From contig NZXL01000035.1 in assembly GCA_002697705.1 (NCBI GenBank), positions 23,012 through 37,178 of the forward strand: DNA of 14,167 nt, in the 5' to 3' direction. The position numbers and the translations under genes are program-made. Shown here in pieces: positions 1 to 7,821 of this stretch. The notes beneath the pieces are model-generated. The model worked only from the letters and a program-made list of their open reading frames with translations, did not search any database and was not told the origin of the DNA. Position 1 is the stretch's first letter; each line of letters opens with the position of its first letter. The stretch is from Methanobacteriota archaeon. Its GTDB lineage: Archaea > Thermoplasmatota > Poseidoniia > Poseidoniales > Poseidoniaceae.

Positions 1-726
1 AATATCACAGTTGTCAATGCACCTCTAGCATCAACACAATCTGTAGTTGAATTAACAATCGCTCATCTATTGTCATCCATTCGACATATAAGTAAATCCG
101 ATAGAGGCCTTCGTTTGGGTAAGTGGGAAAAGAAAGCCATGGTAGGTACAGAACTTTCTGGTAAATCACTTGGACTCATTGGATTTGGTCGAATTGCCCA
201 AGGTGTTGGCATGGTGGCTCAAGCAATGGGTATGGAAGTTCATACATATGATCCATATCTTCCACCAAAAGTAGCAAAGAATCAGTCGACAAGGCTGCAT
301 AAAGATGTAGATACATTATTCAAATCATGTACTCATATTTCGGTTCACTGTAATTTGACTGATGAGACTCATCACTTGGTCAATTATGAGAGGATGAAAC
401 TGATGCCAGGTAAATCACGCTTGGGACTTAAATGTGGCAATCATATTGTCAACTGTGCTCGTGGAGGTATTGTTGATGAAGAGGGTCTATTTCAGGCATT
501 GGAAGAAGGAATTATTTCTTCTGCAGCGCTTGATGTGTTTGAACAAGAACCAGTAGAGTCGGATAATAAATTGCTCAATCATCCGGATTTCCATGGAACT
601 CCACACATCGGAGCGGCGACAATTGAAGCGCAAAGTCGAGTTGGTTTGGACATAGCCAAAAACGTCATGGATTCATTAAGTGGTAAGAATGTTAAAGCCA
701 CAGTTAACTCTCATTTACTGAAATAA
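1..726 (+). CDS. serA: D-3-phosphoglycerate dehydrogenase-like 2-hydroxyacid dehydrogenase, 5' partial
   Basis: The reading frame is open from base 1, and its first residues (NAPLASTQSVVELT) match the conserved segment that lies roughly 90-100 residues into phosphoglycerate dehydrogenases, so the N-terminus is outside the window. The family oxidises 3-phosphoglycerate to 3-phosphohydroxypyruvate with NAD, the first step of phosphorylated serine synthesis in the cytosol. Counting from base 1, the NAD-binding loop is GFGRIA (61-66), the substrate Arg lies in CARGG (R154), the catalytic Glu in FEQEP (E183) and the catalytic His in PHIGAA (H202). The protein ends just after the catalytic domain (ATVNSHLLK), so it has no C-terminal ACT regulatory domain and is probably not serine-inhibited in the classical way. 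Odd: about ten extra residues (138-147) sit just before the IVNCARGG strand, where most homologues run straight from the MKPG turn. Another D-2-hydroxyacid dehydrogenase specificity cannot be excluded. Confidence 0.85.
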   Translation, partial: NITVVNAPLASTQSVVELTIAHLLSSIRHISKSDRGLRLGKWEKKAMVGTELSGKSLGLIGFGRIAQGVGMVAQAMGMEVHTYDPYLPPKVAKNQSTRLHKDVDTLFKSCTHISVHCNLTDETHHLVNYERMKLMPGKSRLGLKCGNHIVNCARGGIVDEEGLFQALEEGIISSAALDVFEQEPVESDNKLLNHPDFHGTPHIGAATIEAQSRVGLDIAKNVMDSLSGKNVKATVNSHLLK

Positions 727-778
727 TTTAATGGTTAATTTCAAACACCTTTGGCAATATTTTTGATTTGGTGGGCGA

Positions 779-1918
779 ATGTCACAAGATGAACAGCAAA
801 CCAATAATAAAAATAGAATACTAATTCACTGTGATTTAGATGCATTTTTTGCTGCAGTTGAGACATTACATCATGGATTTCCACCAGACACCCCTCTTAT
901 CATCGGCTCAGATCCACAGCAAGGCCGAGGCAGAGGTATCGTTTCTACATGTAATTATGAGGCAAGAAAATATGGAATAAGTTCTGCAATGTCTATTAGT
1001 GAAGCTTGGCGTAGATGCCCTGGTAAACCATATGGAAACGGAATTTATGTTAGAGGAAGCCGTGGACTTTACACTCGTGCCTCCAAGAAAGTCATGAATA
1101 TTTTATCAAAACCAGCAGAGTTTTTTGAACAGGCTAGTATCGATGAAGCATATTTGGATGTGACAAAATTTGTCGGTAGTGATTGGGACGCTGCACTAGC
1201 TTTATGCCGAGAATTACAAGGACAAATAGTTGAGCAAGTTGGACTTACAGCATCTTTTGGCATAGGTTCAACTAGAATACTTGCTAAGATGGCTAGTGAA
1301 ATTAACAAGCCAAAAGGAATTTTTAGAATTCTGCCTGATGAAATTAGTGGATTTTTTGCGGGTAGGGATATACGAGATGTTCCTGGAATTGGTGCAAAGA
1401 GGGCTGTTCAATTGGCTGAATGGGGAATAAGTACTGTAGATGAAATGTATGATTATGGTGAATTGTCTCTGTCTCGGATGGCTGGAGAAAGATTTGCATC
1501 ATGGATTATCAAAGTTTACGAAGGTAAGACAAGTGTTGAAATCAGCCCTCTAAGAAGTAGAAAATCTATTGGTAAGGAACATACTTTTTCCACAGATCAA
1601 GGGGACTATCAAGAAGTACTTTCTCATCTTTTGGAAATAACTCGTCAAGTTATACTGAAAGCCAAGGAGTTGGGCGTTTGTGGTAGACTGGCAGAAGTCA
1701 AAATACGGTACACAGGATTTGAAACTCATACTCATGGGCGTTCTATCCCTGTCGCTATGGATGAGTTAGAAGTTTTCAATCGTTTGAGTGAAATTTTATT
1801 TGCTAATAACATACAAATTGGCAAGCGTGTTAGGCTAATAGGATTCCGTTTGGGTCATCTAGATGCGCCAACTAGTCGTCAGAGTACTTTACAGTTTAGC
1901 GATGATTACGTGATTTAG
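779..1918 (+). CDS. dinB: DNA polymerase IV (Y-family translesion polymerase)
   Basis: A 379-residue Y-family polymerase, the usual length for DinB/Dpo4 enzymes, which copy past damaged template bases with low fidelity and no proofreading. The palm metal ligands are visible: D19 in HCDLDAFFAAVE, and D122-E123 in SIDEAYLDVT. F24 occupies the steric-gate position that excludes ribonucleotides. A helix-hairpin-helix segment (VPGIGAKRAVQLAEWGI, starting at V201) marks the thumb, and the C-terminal third from about residue 255 fits the little-finger domain. The tail contains QSTLQF (368-373), which resembles the start of a PCNA-interacting PIP box but lacks the final aromatic pair. The ATG at 779 is preceded by a GGTGG ribosome-binding site at 770-774. 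It lies 52 bp after the dehydrogenase gene on the same strand, close enough for co-transcription but without obvious functional link. Confidence 0.95.
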   Translation: MSQDEQQTNNKNRILIHCDLDAFFAAVETLHHGFPPDTPLIIGSDPQQGRGRGIVSTCNYEARKYGISSAMSISEAWRRCPGKPYGNGIYVRGSRGLYTRASKKVMNILSKPAEFFEQASIDEAYLDVTKFVGSDWDAALALCRELQGQIVEQVGLTASFGIGSTRILAKMASEINKPKGIFRILPDEISGFFAGRDIRDVPGIGAKRAVQLAEWGISTVDEMYDYGELSLSRMAGERFASWIIKVYEGKTSVEISPLRSRKSIGKEHTFSTDQGDYQEVLSHLLEITRQVILKAKELGVCGRLAEVKIRYTGFETHTHGRSIPVAMDELEVFNRLSEILFANNIQIGKRVRLIGFRLGHLDAPTSRQSTLQFSDDYVI

Positions 1919-2032
1919 CACAGCAAACGAAGAATTTCTTACCACTTAATCTTAGTTTCTTTGAGGTACTAATTTTATCCAACATTTGACTCACGAGGCA
2001 TGATATGTATAATCATTAATTGAATTATACTG
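1919..2032. other. Convergent intergenic gap between dinB and valS
   Basis: This 114-bp stretch separates two genes that read towards each other. It contains short T-rich runs on the plus strand (around 1951-1962 and 1971-1979) that could act as archaeal T-tract terminators for dinB, and AT-rich sequence on the minus strand after valS. I see no strong hairpin, no tRNA-like fold and no credible small ORF. A terminator function is inference only. Confidence 0.3.
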
Positions 2033-4522
2033 TCATTCCAATTTATGCATTCTTGAGAAAACTTCGTTAAATCCCTGAAGTTTTTCAGGAATTTTAATCC
2101 CCGTGATAGGTTGATTAAGAGAAATTCCATTTTCTTTCTTGGTGGACCAAACTTCACTGTTAAAAGCTTGCAAATCTATAGTTAATTGTCTCAGTGCCTC
2201 TCCTTTGTTTGAATCGGCCAATTCCTCAACAATGTTTCCAGGGAACTCATCTACTTCTACGGCCGAAGAACCATAAATTGTTGTAGAAATATGGTGGGTG
2301 AAAAACGGACAAACCGGGCTGAAAGCCGACATAAAATCTCTAACTACTCTATGTAATGTCCAAGCAGCTAATTTATCATCATCATATAGTCTAGATTTAA
2401 CCATCTCTAAATAGTGGCTTGGTAATACTCCAGTTCCAAAGGCTTTCAATGCCTGTGTCGCTGAATAAATATCCAAATTTTCCCATGATTTCTTTACTTC
2501 AGACATAGTGCTTTGGAATTCTGAAATTATCCATTGGTCTTCAATTGCCAAGTTTTCAGGAACTTTATCAAGTTCATTTGGGACCTCAAATTGAGAAGCG
2601 AATCTTGCAACATTGAATAGTTTAGTTAAGACTCCAAAATATCTTTGCTCAATCTCTTCAGGATTGATATGAAAGTCATCCCCGACTTGGGCATCACAGG
2701 CCTTCCATAGTCTGAAACATTCACTACCAATTTTATTCGCTCTAAGGCTGACTGTTTTTTCTGGGCCTTTGACTTTCCATGAACCGGTTCTGCCACCAGC
2801 ACCACATTCGAGAACTGAATCTGCATCAATGCCATTACCAAGTGATTTACTCATTTTACGACCCCAGGGATCCATTCCAAGACCATCTATCCAAACATGT
2901 TGGAATCCTGGTTTATCAAGTAGTAAAGCTGACTTTAGTAATGTATAGTAAAGCCAAGTTCTAACAATCTCTTTGCCTTGTGGTCGTAGTGCAGTTGGAA
3001 AGGCCTTTTCGAAAACTTCAGGTTGGTTTAGATAGCCACTCACGAAAAGATTCGAATTTGAAGAATCCATCCATGTGTCGAAAACTTTCTCTTCACCAGT
3101 TATTTGTCCTAAAGAATCTTTCAACTCTTCATAACTTCCAATATCTTCTCGTTCTTCTCTACTAAGCACACGACTTCCAACAGGTGGCATCTCTTTCCAA
3201 GGTTGGACATATGTGCCGGCAGGTGGCACGATAATGAAATCATCATCTTCACTGTACCAAATTGGAATTTCTGTGTGATACCAACGTCGGCGTGATATTG
3301 GCCAATCGATACTTATATTATCCATCCAATCGAGTAAAAATTGTTTATTCCTAATTGGATGAAATTCAATATCCTCAATTAATTCTTTCATTTTTCCTTG
3401 AATATGAGTTTGACGCACGTACCATTCTTTGAGTAGAATAATTTCAACAGGATTCTTTCCTCTTTCCGATACGGGGACTTCTTGTTCACGGTCCTCGATT
3501 TTTACGATTTTTCCTTCTTGCTGTAACCATTCAATTATTTCCTGGCGAGCATCTTTAACACGCATTCCAGATAGGGGTCCGGATAAATCAGTCATACAAC
3601 CATCAAGATTGATGGCTTGGAACGGAGTTAGGCCGAGTTCTCGAAATACAGCGACATCGTTTTGATCTCCAAAAGAACAGACCATCAATACACCCGAGCC
3701 AAATTCTGATTTTACAGAAGCATGAGTTTGAATCTCTACAAAATCTTCCCTGCCATTAACAGGTACGGGTAATTTGATTTTTTTACCTACTAACTCAGTG
3801 TACCGCTTATCATCTGGATGAACAACTACAACACCGCAAGCACAAATTAGTTCAGGTCGAGTTGTGGAGATAATAACTTCTGTACCGTCTTCAGTGTGCC
3901 ATTTTATATCCACTAACTGTGTTCTTCTATTCAATCGTTCAACTTCAGCATCGGCTATAGTTGTCCCCTCGACTGGGTCGTAAATATTTGGGCGTAAATC
4001 TTCAACAATAGTTCCTTTTTTGAATAGTTCGACGAATATGGATTGTGTTACTACTCTATAATTAGGAGCATCTGTAAGGTATTCCTTTTCAAAATCACAT
4101 GATAAACCTACACGCTTGGCAGTATTTCTCATCGCTTGGGTAAATTCTTCAATGGTTTCTCTACAAAGTCCGAGGAATTCTTCACGGTCATAAGTTTTCA
4201 TCTTGCGTTTAGTATTCTTCTCAACAGTGAATTCAATATTAATGCCATTTCGGTCTACTCCCCAAGGGAAGTAAACTTCCTTTCCTAAGAGCCTTTGTGA
4301 GCGTGCGATGACATCAATCATAGAATATTGAGCAACAGCACCAATGTGCCATGTTCCTGATGGATAGGGTGGAGGAGTGTCAATTACGAAGATTTCTTTT
4401 CCTGAATTAGGTTTGAATCCATATCGCTTAGAATATGTAGCAGCATCGCTATTATGCTCTTCTTGGATCTTCTTTTCAAGGTCAACAGACCAGCGTTTTT
4501 CTGATAATGTAGGGGATGGCAT
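2033..4522 (-). CDS. valS: Valyl-tRNA synthetase, archaeal type
   Basis: Class I aminoacyl-tRNA synthetase that charges tRNA-Val with valine and edits mischarged threonine. With the chosen ATG it has 829 residues. Visible in order: the PPPYPSGTW segment leading to the HIGH-type signature, here H59-I-G-A62; the CP1 editing domain with GTTIADAEVE, STTRPE and the archaeal-style CSFGDQNDV stretch; the second half of the Rossmann fold ending in KMSKS (556-560); then a helical anticodon-binding domain to the C-terminus. It lacks the C-terminal coiled coil of bacterial ValRS. Start choice: an in-frame GTG at 4531 would add three residues, but that GTG is itself part of GGTGA (4532-4528), a ribosome-binding site placed 5 nt before the ATG at 4522, so the ATG is preferred. 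Odd points are the last residue of the HIGH motif (Ala) and about 20-25 extra residues shortly after KMSKS; both may be normal in this archaeal subgroup. ValRS rather than IleRS or LeuRS is judged from overall motif resemblance. Confidence 0.93.
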   Translation of the reverse strand: MPSPTLSEKRWSVDLEKKIQEEHNSDAATYSKRYGFKPNSGKEIFVIDTPPPYPSGTWHIGAVAQYSMIDVIARSQRLLGKEVYFPWGVDRNGINIEFTVEKNTKRKMKTYDREEFLGLCRETIEEFTQAMRNTAKRVGLSCDFEKEYLTDAPNYRVVTQSIFVELFKKGTIVEDLRPNIYDPVEGTTIADAEVERLNRRTQLVDIKWHTEDGTEVIISTTRPELICACGVVVVHPDDKRYTELVGKKIKLPVPVNGREDFVEIQTHASVKSEFGSGVLMVCSFGDQNDVAVFRELGLTPFQAINLDGCMTDLSGPLSGMRVKDARQEIIEWLQQEGKIVKIEDREQEVPVSERGKNPVEIILLKEWYVRQTHIQGKMKELIEDIEFHPIRNKQFLLDWMDNISIDWPISRRRWYHTEIPIWYSEDDDFIIVPPAGTYVQPWKEMPPVGSRVLSREEREDIGSYEELKDSLGQITGEEKVFDTWMDSSNSNLFVSGYLNQPEVFEKAFPTALRPQGKEIVRTWLYYTLLKSALLLDKPGFQHVWIDGLGMDPWGRKMSKSLGNGIDADSVLECGAGGRTGSWKVKGPEKTVSLRANKIGSECFRLWKACDAQVGDDFHINPEEIEQRYFGVLTKLFNVARFASQFEVPNELDKVPENLAIEDQWIISEFQSTMSEVKKSWENLDIYSATQALKAFGTGVLPSHYLEMVKSRLYDDDKLAAWTLHRVVRDFMSAFSPVCPFFTHHISTTIYGSSAVEVDEFPGNIVEELADSNKGEALRQLTIDLQAFNSEVWSTKKENGISLNQPITGIKIPEKLQGFNEVFSRMHKLE

Positions 4523-4527
4523 GTGCC

Positions 4528-4532
4528 TCACC
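4528..4532 (-). promoter_or_regulatory. Ribosome-binding site deciding the valS start
   Basis: Read on the minus strand the sequence is GGTGAGGCAC followed by ATG. GGTGA matches the archaeal anti-Shine-Dalgarno and stands 5 nt from the ATG at 4522. The same GGTGA motif at equivalent spacing precedes the aminotransferase gene at 8307. It overlaps the alternative GTG start at 4531, making that start unlikely. Confidence 0.6.
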
Positions 4533-4570
4533 GGCCCCCTACTCGTAAACAGTACGGGTCCATGCGGCCG
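4532..4570 (-). promoter_or_regulatory. GC-rich potential hairpin in the valS leader
   Basis: On the valS strand a CGGCC block (4570-4566) can pair with GGCCG (4536-4532). Inside it, ACCCGTA (4559-4553) can pair with TACGAGT (4547-4541) around a 5-nt loop with one C-A mismatch. On the plus strand that mismatch becomes a G-U wobble, so the structure is slightly better in a plus-strand transcript. The block is strikingly GC-rich in an otherwise AT-rich window and abuts the valS ribosome-binding site. A regulatory role is inference. Confidence 0.35.
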
Positions 4571-4685
4571 TTATCTTTTACACTTTCAAACCAACGCATG
4601 GTGATATTGAAAATAAGCCCAAAATCAACTCATCTTGTCGGCAGGCATTTGAAGTGTCATTTATTGGCAAGTATGAGGAGAGTCT
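4571..4685. promoter_or_regulatory. Divergent promoter region between valS and the RND exporter gene
   Basis: The two genes are divergent, so promoters for both must lie in the roughly 160 bp between their starts. AT-rich patches that could hold archaeal TATA elements occur at about 4571-4590 (for valS) and 4592-4607 (for the exporter), but neither is a clean consensus with a BRE, so I do not name a box. For the exporter, a strong ribosome-binding site GAGGAG lies at 4675-4680, 5 nt before the ATG at 4686. No RNA gene is seen. Confidence 0.4.
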
Positions 4686-7600
4686 ATGGTAGGTGATAAG
4701 AAATCCGAACCTCCAGCCGCAGATAAGCGCAAATTCTCCAAAAGAGTAGCCGCTTTGGCAGAATATAGTCGTTCGAAAATTCAGTCGGGAGCAGTAGACC
4801 TAACTGCTAGGGTTAAGGACTTCAATGCCAAAGCTGCTATAGATGCAGTTTTAGATGCTCCAGATAGATTCAAACGTGAATGGCAAAAATCTGGCGCTAC
4901 AGGTGCCATAACTCGTTTTCCTATTGCCACAGTTCTTATTTTCCTAATGATTACCGCTTATTTCGTAACTACTTCAGGATTCTTGGATGGAACTTCCTGG
5001 GATAATGACCCGGATAATCCAGCCCTCAATGTCAACGGGGATTTGGAAGTATATCTCCCCGAGGGCAGTGAAGTTGGTCGTCTAATTAGTCTCGTCGAAG
5101 AAGATTGGACCACCAATGTCATGATTATTTACATTGAATCGGGCGATGGAAATATCACTGATAAAAGAATCTTGGAACAAATAAGTTTGGTTGAGAAAAC
5201 CCTAAATCCATGTCTTTCATCTTTCCAATGTGATTTAGATGGTGATGGAGTAAATGAAACTAGAGACGATGTAATTTACATTCTTTCACTTTCCACCGTT
5301 CTAAAGGAAGTTAATTCAAGCGCTCCTCGTGTTAGAGAAGCGATTATTACTGAACTAGGTCAGTTAGGATGTGCAGTTGGACAGGAGGATTGTGCAAGTG
5401 CTGGTGCTGCTAATCAACTAAATGATTTGCTTGAATCTACCGATGAACAGTTCGGAGGATCATACGAAATTCCCAGTCAAAATACCATCGACCTTGTAGT
5501 AGGTGAGATGTATGAGGATGATGGGACTGCAACTCCCGGTCTAGATAAACTGGCACGTGACGTATGTACTACTGGTTATGGAGATGTTAGGGCTGATAAA
5601 TACAAAGAAGACTGCGGTTCTCCTGACTTAATATTAGATAAAGCCATCATGGCAGTTGCTCTTTCTGATGAAATAGATGCAAAATCTTTCATTGCAAACA
5701 CATCTAAAATGTTGGAAGAGATGGAAAATCGTGAGATTTTCTGCGATGATGAAAATGGGGACGGAATAGCAGATTCAAAACCTTGTAATTGGAAAGATGA
5801 AAATGAAGGTTTGAATCTACAAATGGTTTTGACAGGTCCTGTTCCTATTACAAATGCAGTAACTGAATTCTCTTTCAAATTATTCTGGGAGATTTTCCCA
5901 CTTGCAATTGTACTCGTTGCCGGTGGTTTGTTTATCTTCCACTCGGATATTCTTCAAACTGGAATTACTGGAATTAGACCTATTCAAGGCATTAAGGTGG
6001 TGATTATTGCGGGTTTGCCTACCCTTTGCGCTGTATTTTGGACCTTAGGTCTAATTGGTGCAACCAATTATGAAGTCACGATGACAGTTATTATTGTAGG
6101 TCCTATTCTTTTGGCACTTGGTGTTTCATATGGACTTCACATAACAAATCGTTATGCTGAAGAAGGCGGTACTAAATCTGAAAAGATGAAAGCCTCTCTT
6201 TCTTCTACTGGTAAGGCGGTTTTCCTTTCAGCAGTGACTACAGTTATCGGATTTATATCATTAGTTTTTACACCAATGGCGCCAATTCAAACCGTAGGAA
6301 TTGCTCTTTCTACCGGTATTGTAATCGTATATATTTTGACAATGTTTATGGTGCCTAATTTGACACTTATTCTTGATTTACGGAAACCAAAACATCCCCC
6401 GTTAAAGGCGTTTGAACACCTTGTTAATGTCCCGGTAAAGCATAACAAAGGAGTTATTGGGTTTTTCATATTAGTTATTCTTATTTCAGCGACTGTTGGA
6501 CAAGCGAATGTTGAAGAAAATATCGACTTACTTGGTATGGCACCCGAATATGAACCATCAGTCCAAAAGATGAAACAATACAGTTCAGATTTCGACGCTG
6601 GGCAAATAGGTATGGTTTTGATCCATGCAAAGGTAACTGGAGATACTAACGACCAAGATACCGGAAATGATGACCCCGCAGAGAATCTTAAACGCATAGA
6701 TCAACTAGAAGCCAAGTTAAACACAGTAAACAATGCATCTGCAGTTTCTATTGTGTTCCTAATGAAATCTACAGGTATTGCTCCAACAGTTTCAGGAACC
6801 CAAATATATGAATTTGTCAATAATACTCCATTGCCAGATGACATAAAAGAAACAGCAGCATTACTTTTGAACAGAGAAGTTACAGCGGATGCATCATTTT
6901 GGGATTTACTGACCCAACCTGATAATTATGGTTTACCAGGAACAACTCAATCACAAATATTCTTATTAGATGTATTTTATGCATCGATTACAGATGAAAC
7001 CCGTGAAATTTTCATCAATAGTGAATATGATAGAACTTTGATTTATGTTGATATGCCATTTATTCCTGTAGCAGAAACTGCTTCAGGGGTAGAAGCGATA
7101 AATCAACATACAGATACTTTCACCTCCGTAGATGGTGGTGGTGCTGAACACTTGACTGGAGTTGCAGCAACAGCCATTGAAGTAAATGAATTGATTGTCG
7201 GGTCTCAATGGACTTCTCTGGGGTTCGCAATTATTCTTACTCTGATTACTCTGGCTGTAGTGTTTAGAGATGTACAATATTCATTCTGGACTACAGCACC
7301 GGTTATTGCTACCGTTTCATTACAGTGGCTGGTGATGTGGCAATTGGGCGTATCACTATCATTAGTTACCGTAATGATTGGTTCTATTCTAGTTGGGGTT
7401 GGAGTGGACTTTTCCATCCACATTTCCAATCGTATTCGAGAATTAGGTGGAGGTATTAATGCCATTCGGAGTGCGGCAATTGGGACTGGTATGTCCTTGT
7501 TTGAAGCAGCGATAGTAACCTCATTAGGTATGTTAACAGCATATAAGATTCCAATTCCTGAGATTAAGCCGTTCATTACAGTAATTCTGATTTTGCTTTG

Positions 7601-7784
7601 GGTTGCTGCTGCCAGTGCATTGATATTACTTCCAGCTATATTTGTGACATTAGAAAAGATGGGAATAGGTTCTGTTCAAGGCACTACTGGTATGGCAAGG
7701 AAATTGGGCCTTATCAAGACTAATATTAAGGAAGTGGATGTCTTAGATGCAGCAATAGTCAAAGATGTCAAAGATGTTTGGTGA
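4686..7784 (+). CDS. RND superfamily (MMPL/COG1033-type) exporter
   Basis: A 1032-residue membrane protein with the duplicated RND plan: one membrane segment, a large extracytoplasmic loop and five more segments, twice. Approximate segments: TM1 79-98; loop 99-398; TM2-TM6 400-560; TM7 590-607; loop 608-840; TM8-TM12 843 to about 1000. Such proteins use ion gradients to move lipids or other hydrophobic molecules; the substrate here is unknown. In the second half the TM10 motif GVGVDFSIHISNR keeps the Asp (D908) expected for proton relay; in the first half the equivalent GVSYGLHITNR has Ser481. The first loop carries two EF-hand/thrombospondin-3-like acidic loops (D183-D195, D355-D363) and eight cysteines in four close pairs (176/182, 229/236, 294/310, 353/367). 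An unusually long, charged N-terminal cytoplasmic stretch of about 75 residues precedes TM1. Its 3' end abuts the EVE gene and may be co-transcribed with it. Family assignment is firm, function is not. Confidence 0.88.
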   Translation: MVGDKKSEPPAADKRKFSKRVAALAEYSRSKIQSGAVDLTARVKDFNAKAAIDAVLDAPDRFKREWQKSGATGAITRFPIATVLIFLMITAYFVTTSGFLDGTSWDNDPDNPALNVNGDLEVYLPEGSEVGRLISLVEEDWTTNVMIIYIESGDGNITDKRILEQISLVEKTLNPCLSSFQCDLDGDGVNETRDDVIYILSLSTVLKEVNSSAPRVREAIITELGQLGCAVGQEDCASAGAANQLNDLLESTDEQFGGSYEIPSQNTIDLVVGEMYEDDGTATPGLDKLARDVCTTGYGDVRADKYKEDCGSPDLILDKAIMAVALSDEIDAKSFIANTSKMLEEMENREIFCDDENGDGIADSKPCNWKDENEGLNLQMVLTGPVPITNAVTEFSFKLFWEIFPLAIVLVAGGLFIFHSDILQTGITGIRPIQGIKVVIIAGLPTLCAVFWTLGLIGATNYEVTMTVIIVGPILLALGVSYGLHITNRYAEEGGTKSEKMKASLSSTGKAVFLSAVTTVIGFISLVFTPMAPIQTVGIALSTGIVIVYILTMFMVPNLTLILDLRKPKHPPLKAFEHLVNVPVKHNKGVIGFFILVILISATVGQANVEENIDLLGMAPEYEPSVQKMKQYSSDFDAGQIGMVLIHAKVTGDTNDQDTGNDDPAENLKRIDQLEAKLNTVNNASAVSIVFLMKSTGIAPTVSGTQIYEFVNNTPLPDDIKETAALLLNREVTADASFWDLLTQPDNYGLPGTTQSQIFLLDVFYASITDETREIFINSEYDRTLIYVDMPFIPVAETASGVEAINQHTDTFTSVDGGGAEHLTGVAATAIEVNELIVGSQWTSLGFAIILTLITLAVVFRDVQYSFWTTAPVIATVSLQWLVMWQLGVSLSLVTVMIGSILVGVGVDFSIHISNRIRELGGGINAIRSAAIGTGMSLFEAAIVTSLGMLTAYKIPIPEIKPFITVILILLWVAAASALILLPAIFVTLEKMGIGSVQGTTGMARKLGLIKTNIKEVDVLDAAIVKDVKDVW

Positions 7785-7821
7785 ACAATATATCCAAATG
7801 ATGCCAACCTTTGGAAGACAT

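Noticed and set aside
1975..2157. Short minus-strand frame overlapping the valS 3' end
   Set aside because: It overlaps the conserved C-terminus of valS in another frame and has no family resemblance or convincing start signal.
4532..4570. GC-rich block considered as a tRNA, tRNA remnant or vector sequence
   Set aside because: It is too short for a tRNA, has no T-arm consensus or anticodon arm, and contains only part of a NotI-like GCGGCCG string that continues with T, so neither idea is supported.
6287..7576. Several long minus-strand open frames inside the exporter gene (for example 6287-6697 and 7205-7576)
   Set aside because: They lie opposite a well-supported coding sequence, have no ribosome-binding site or recognisable family motifs, and read as antisense shadows of a hydrophobic protein.
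4686..7784. SecD/SecF-type or heavy-metal efflux RND transporter
   Set aside because: The duplicated 12-segment plan in one chain and the GVGVDFSIHI-type motif fit MMPL/COG1033 proteins; SecD/SecF are six-segment chains, and metal-efflux signatures are not seen.
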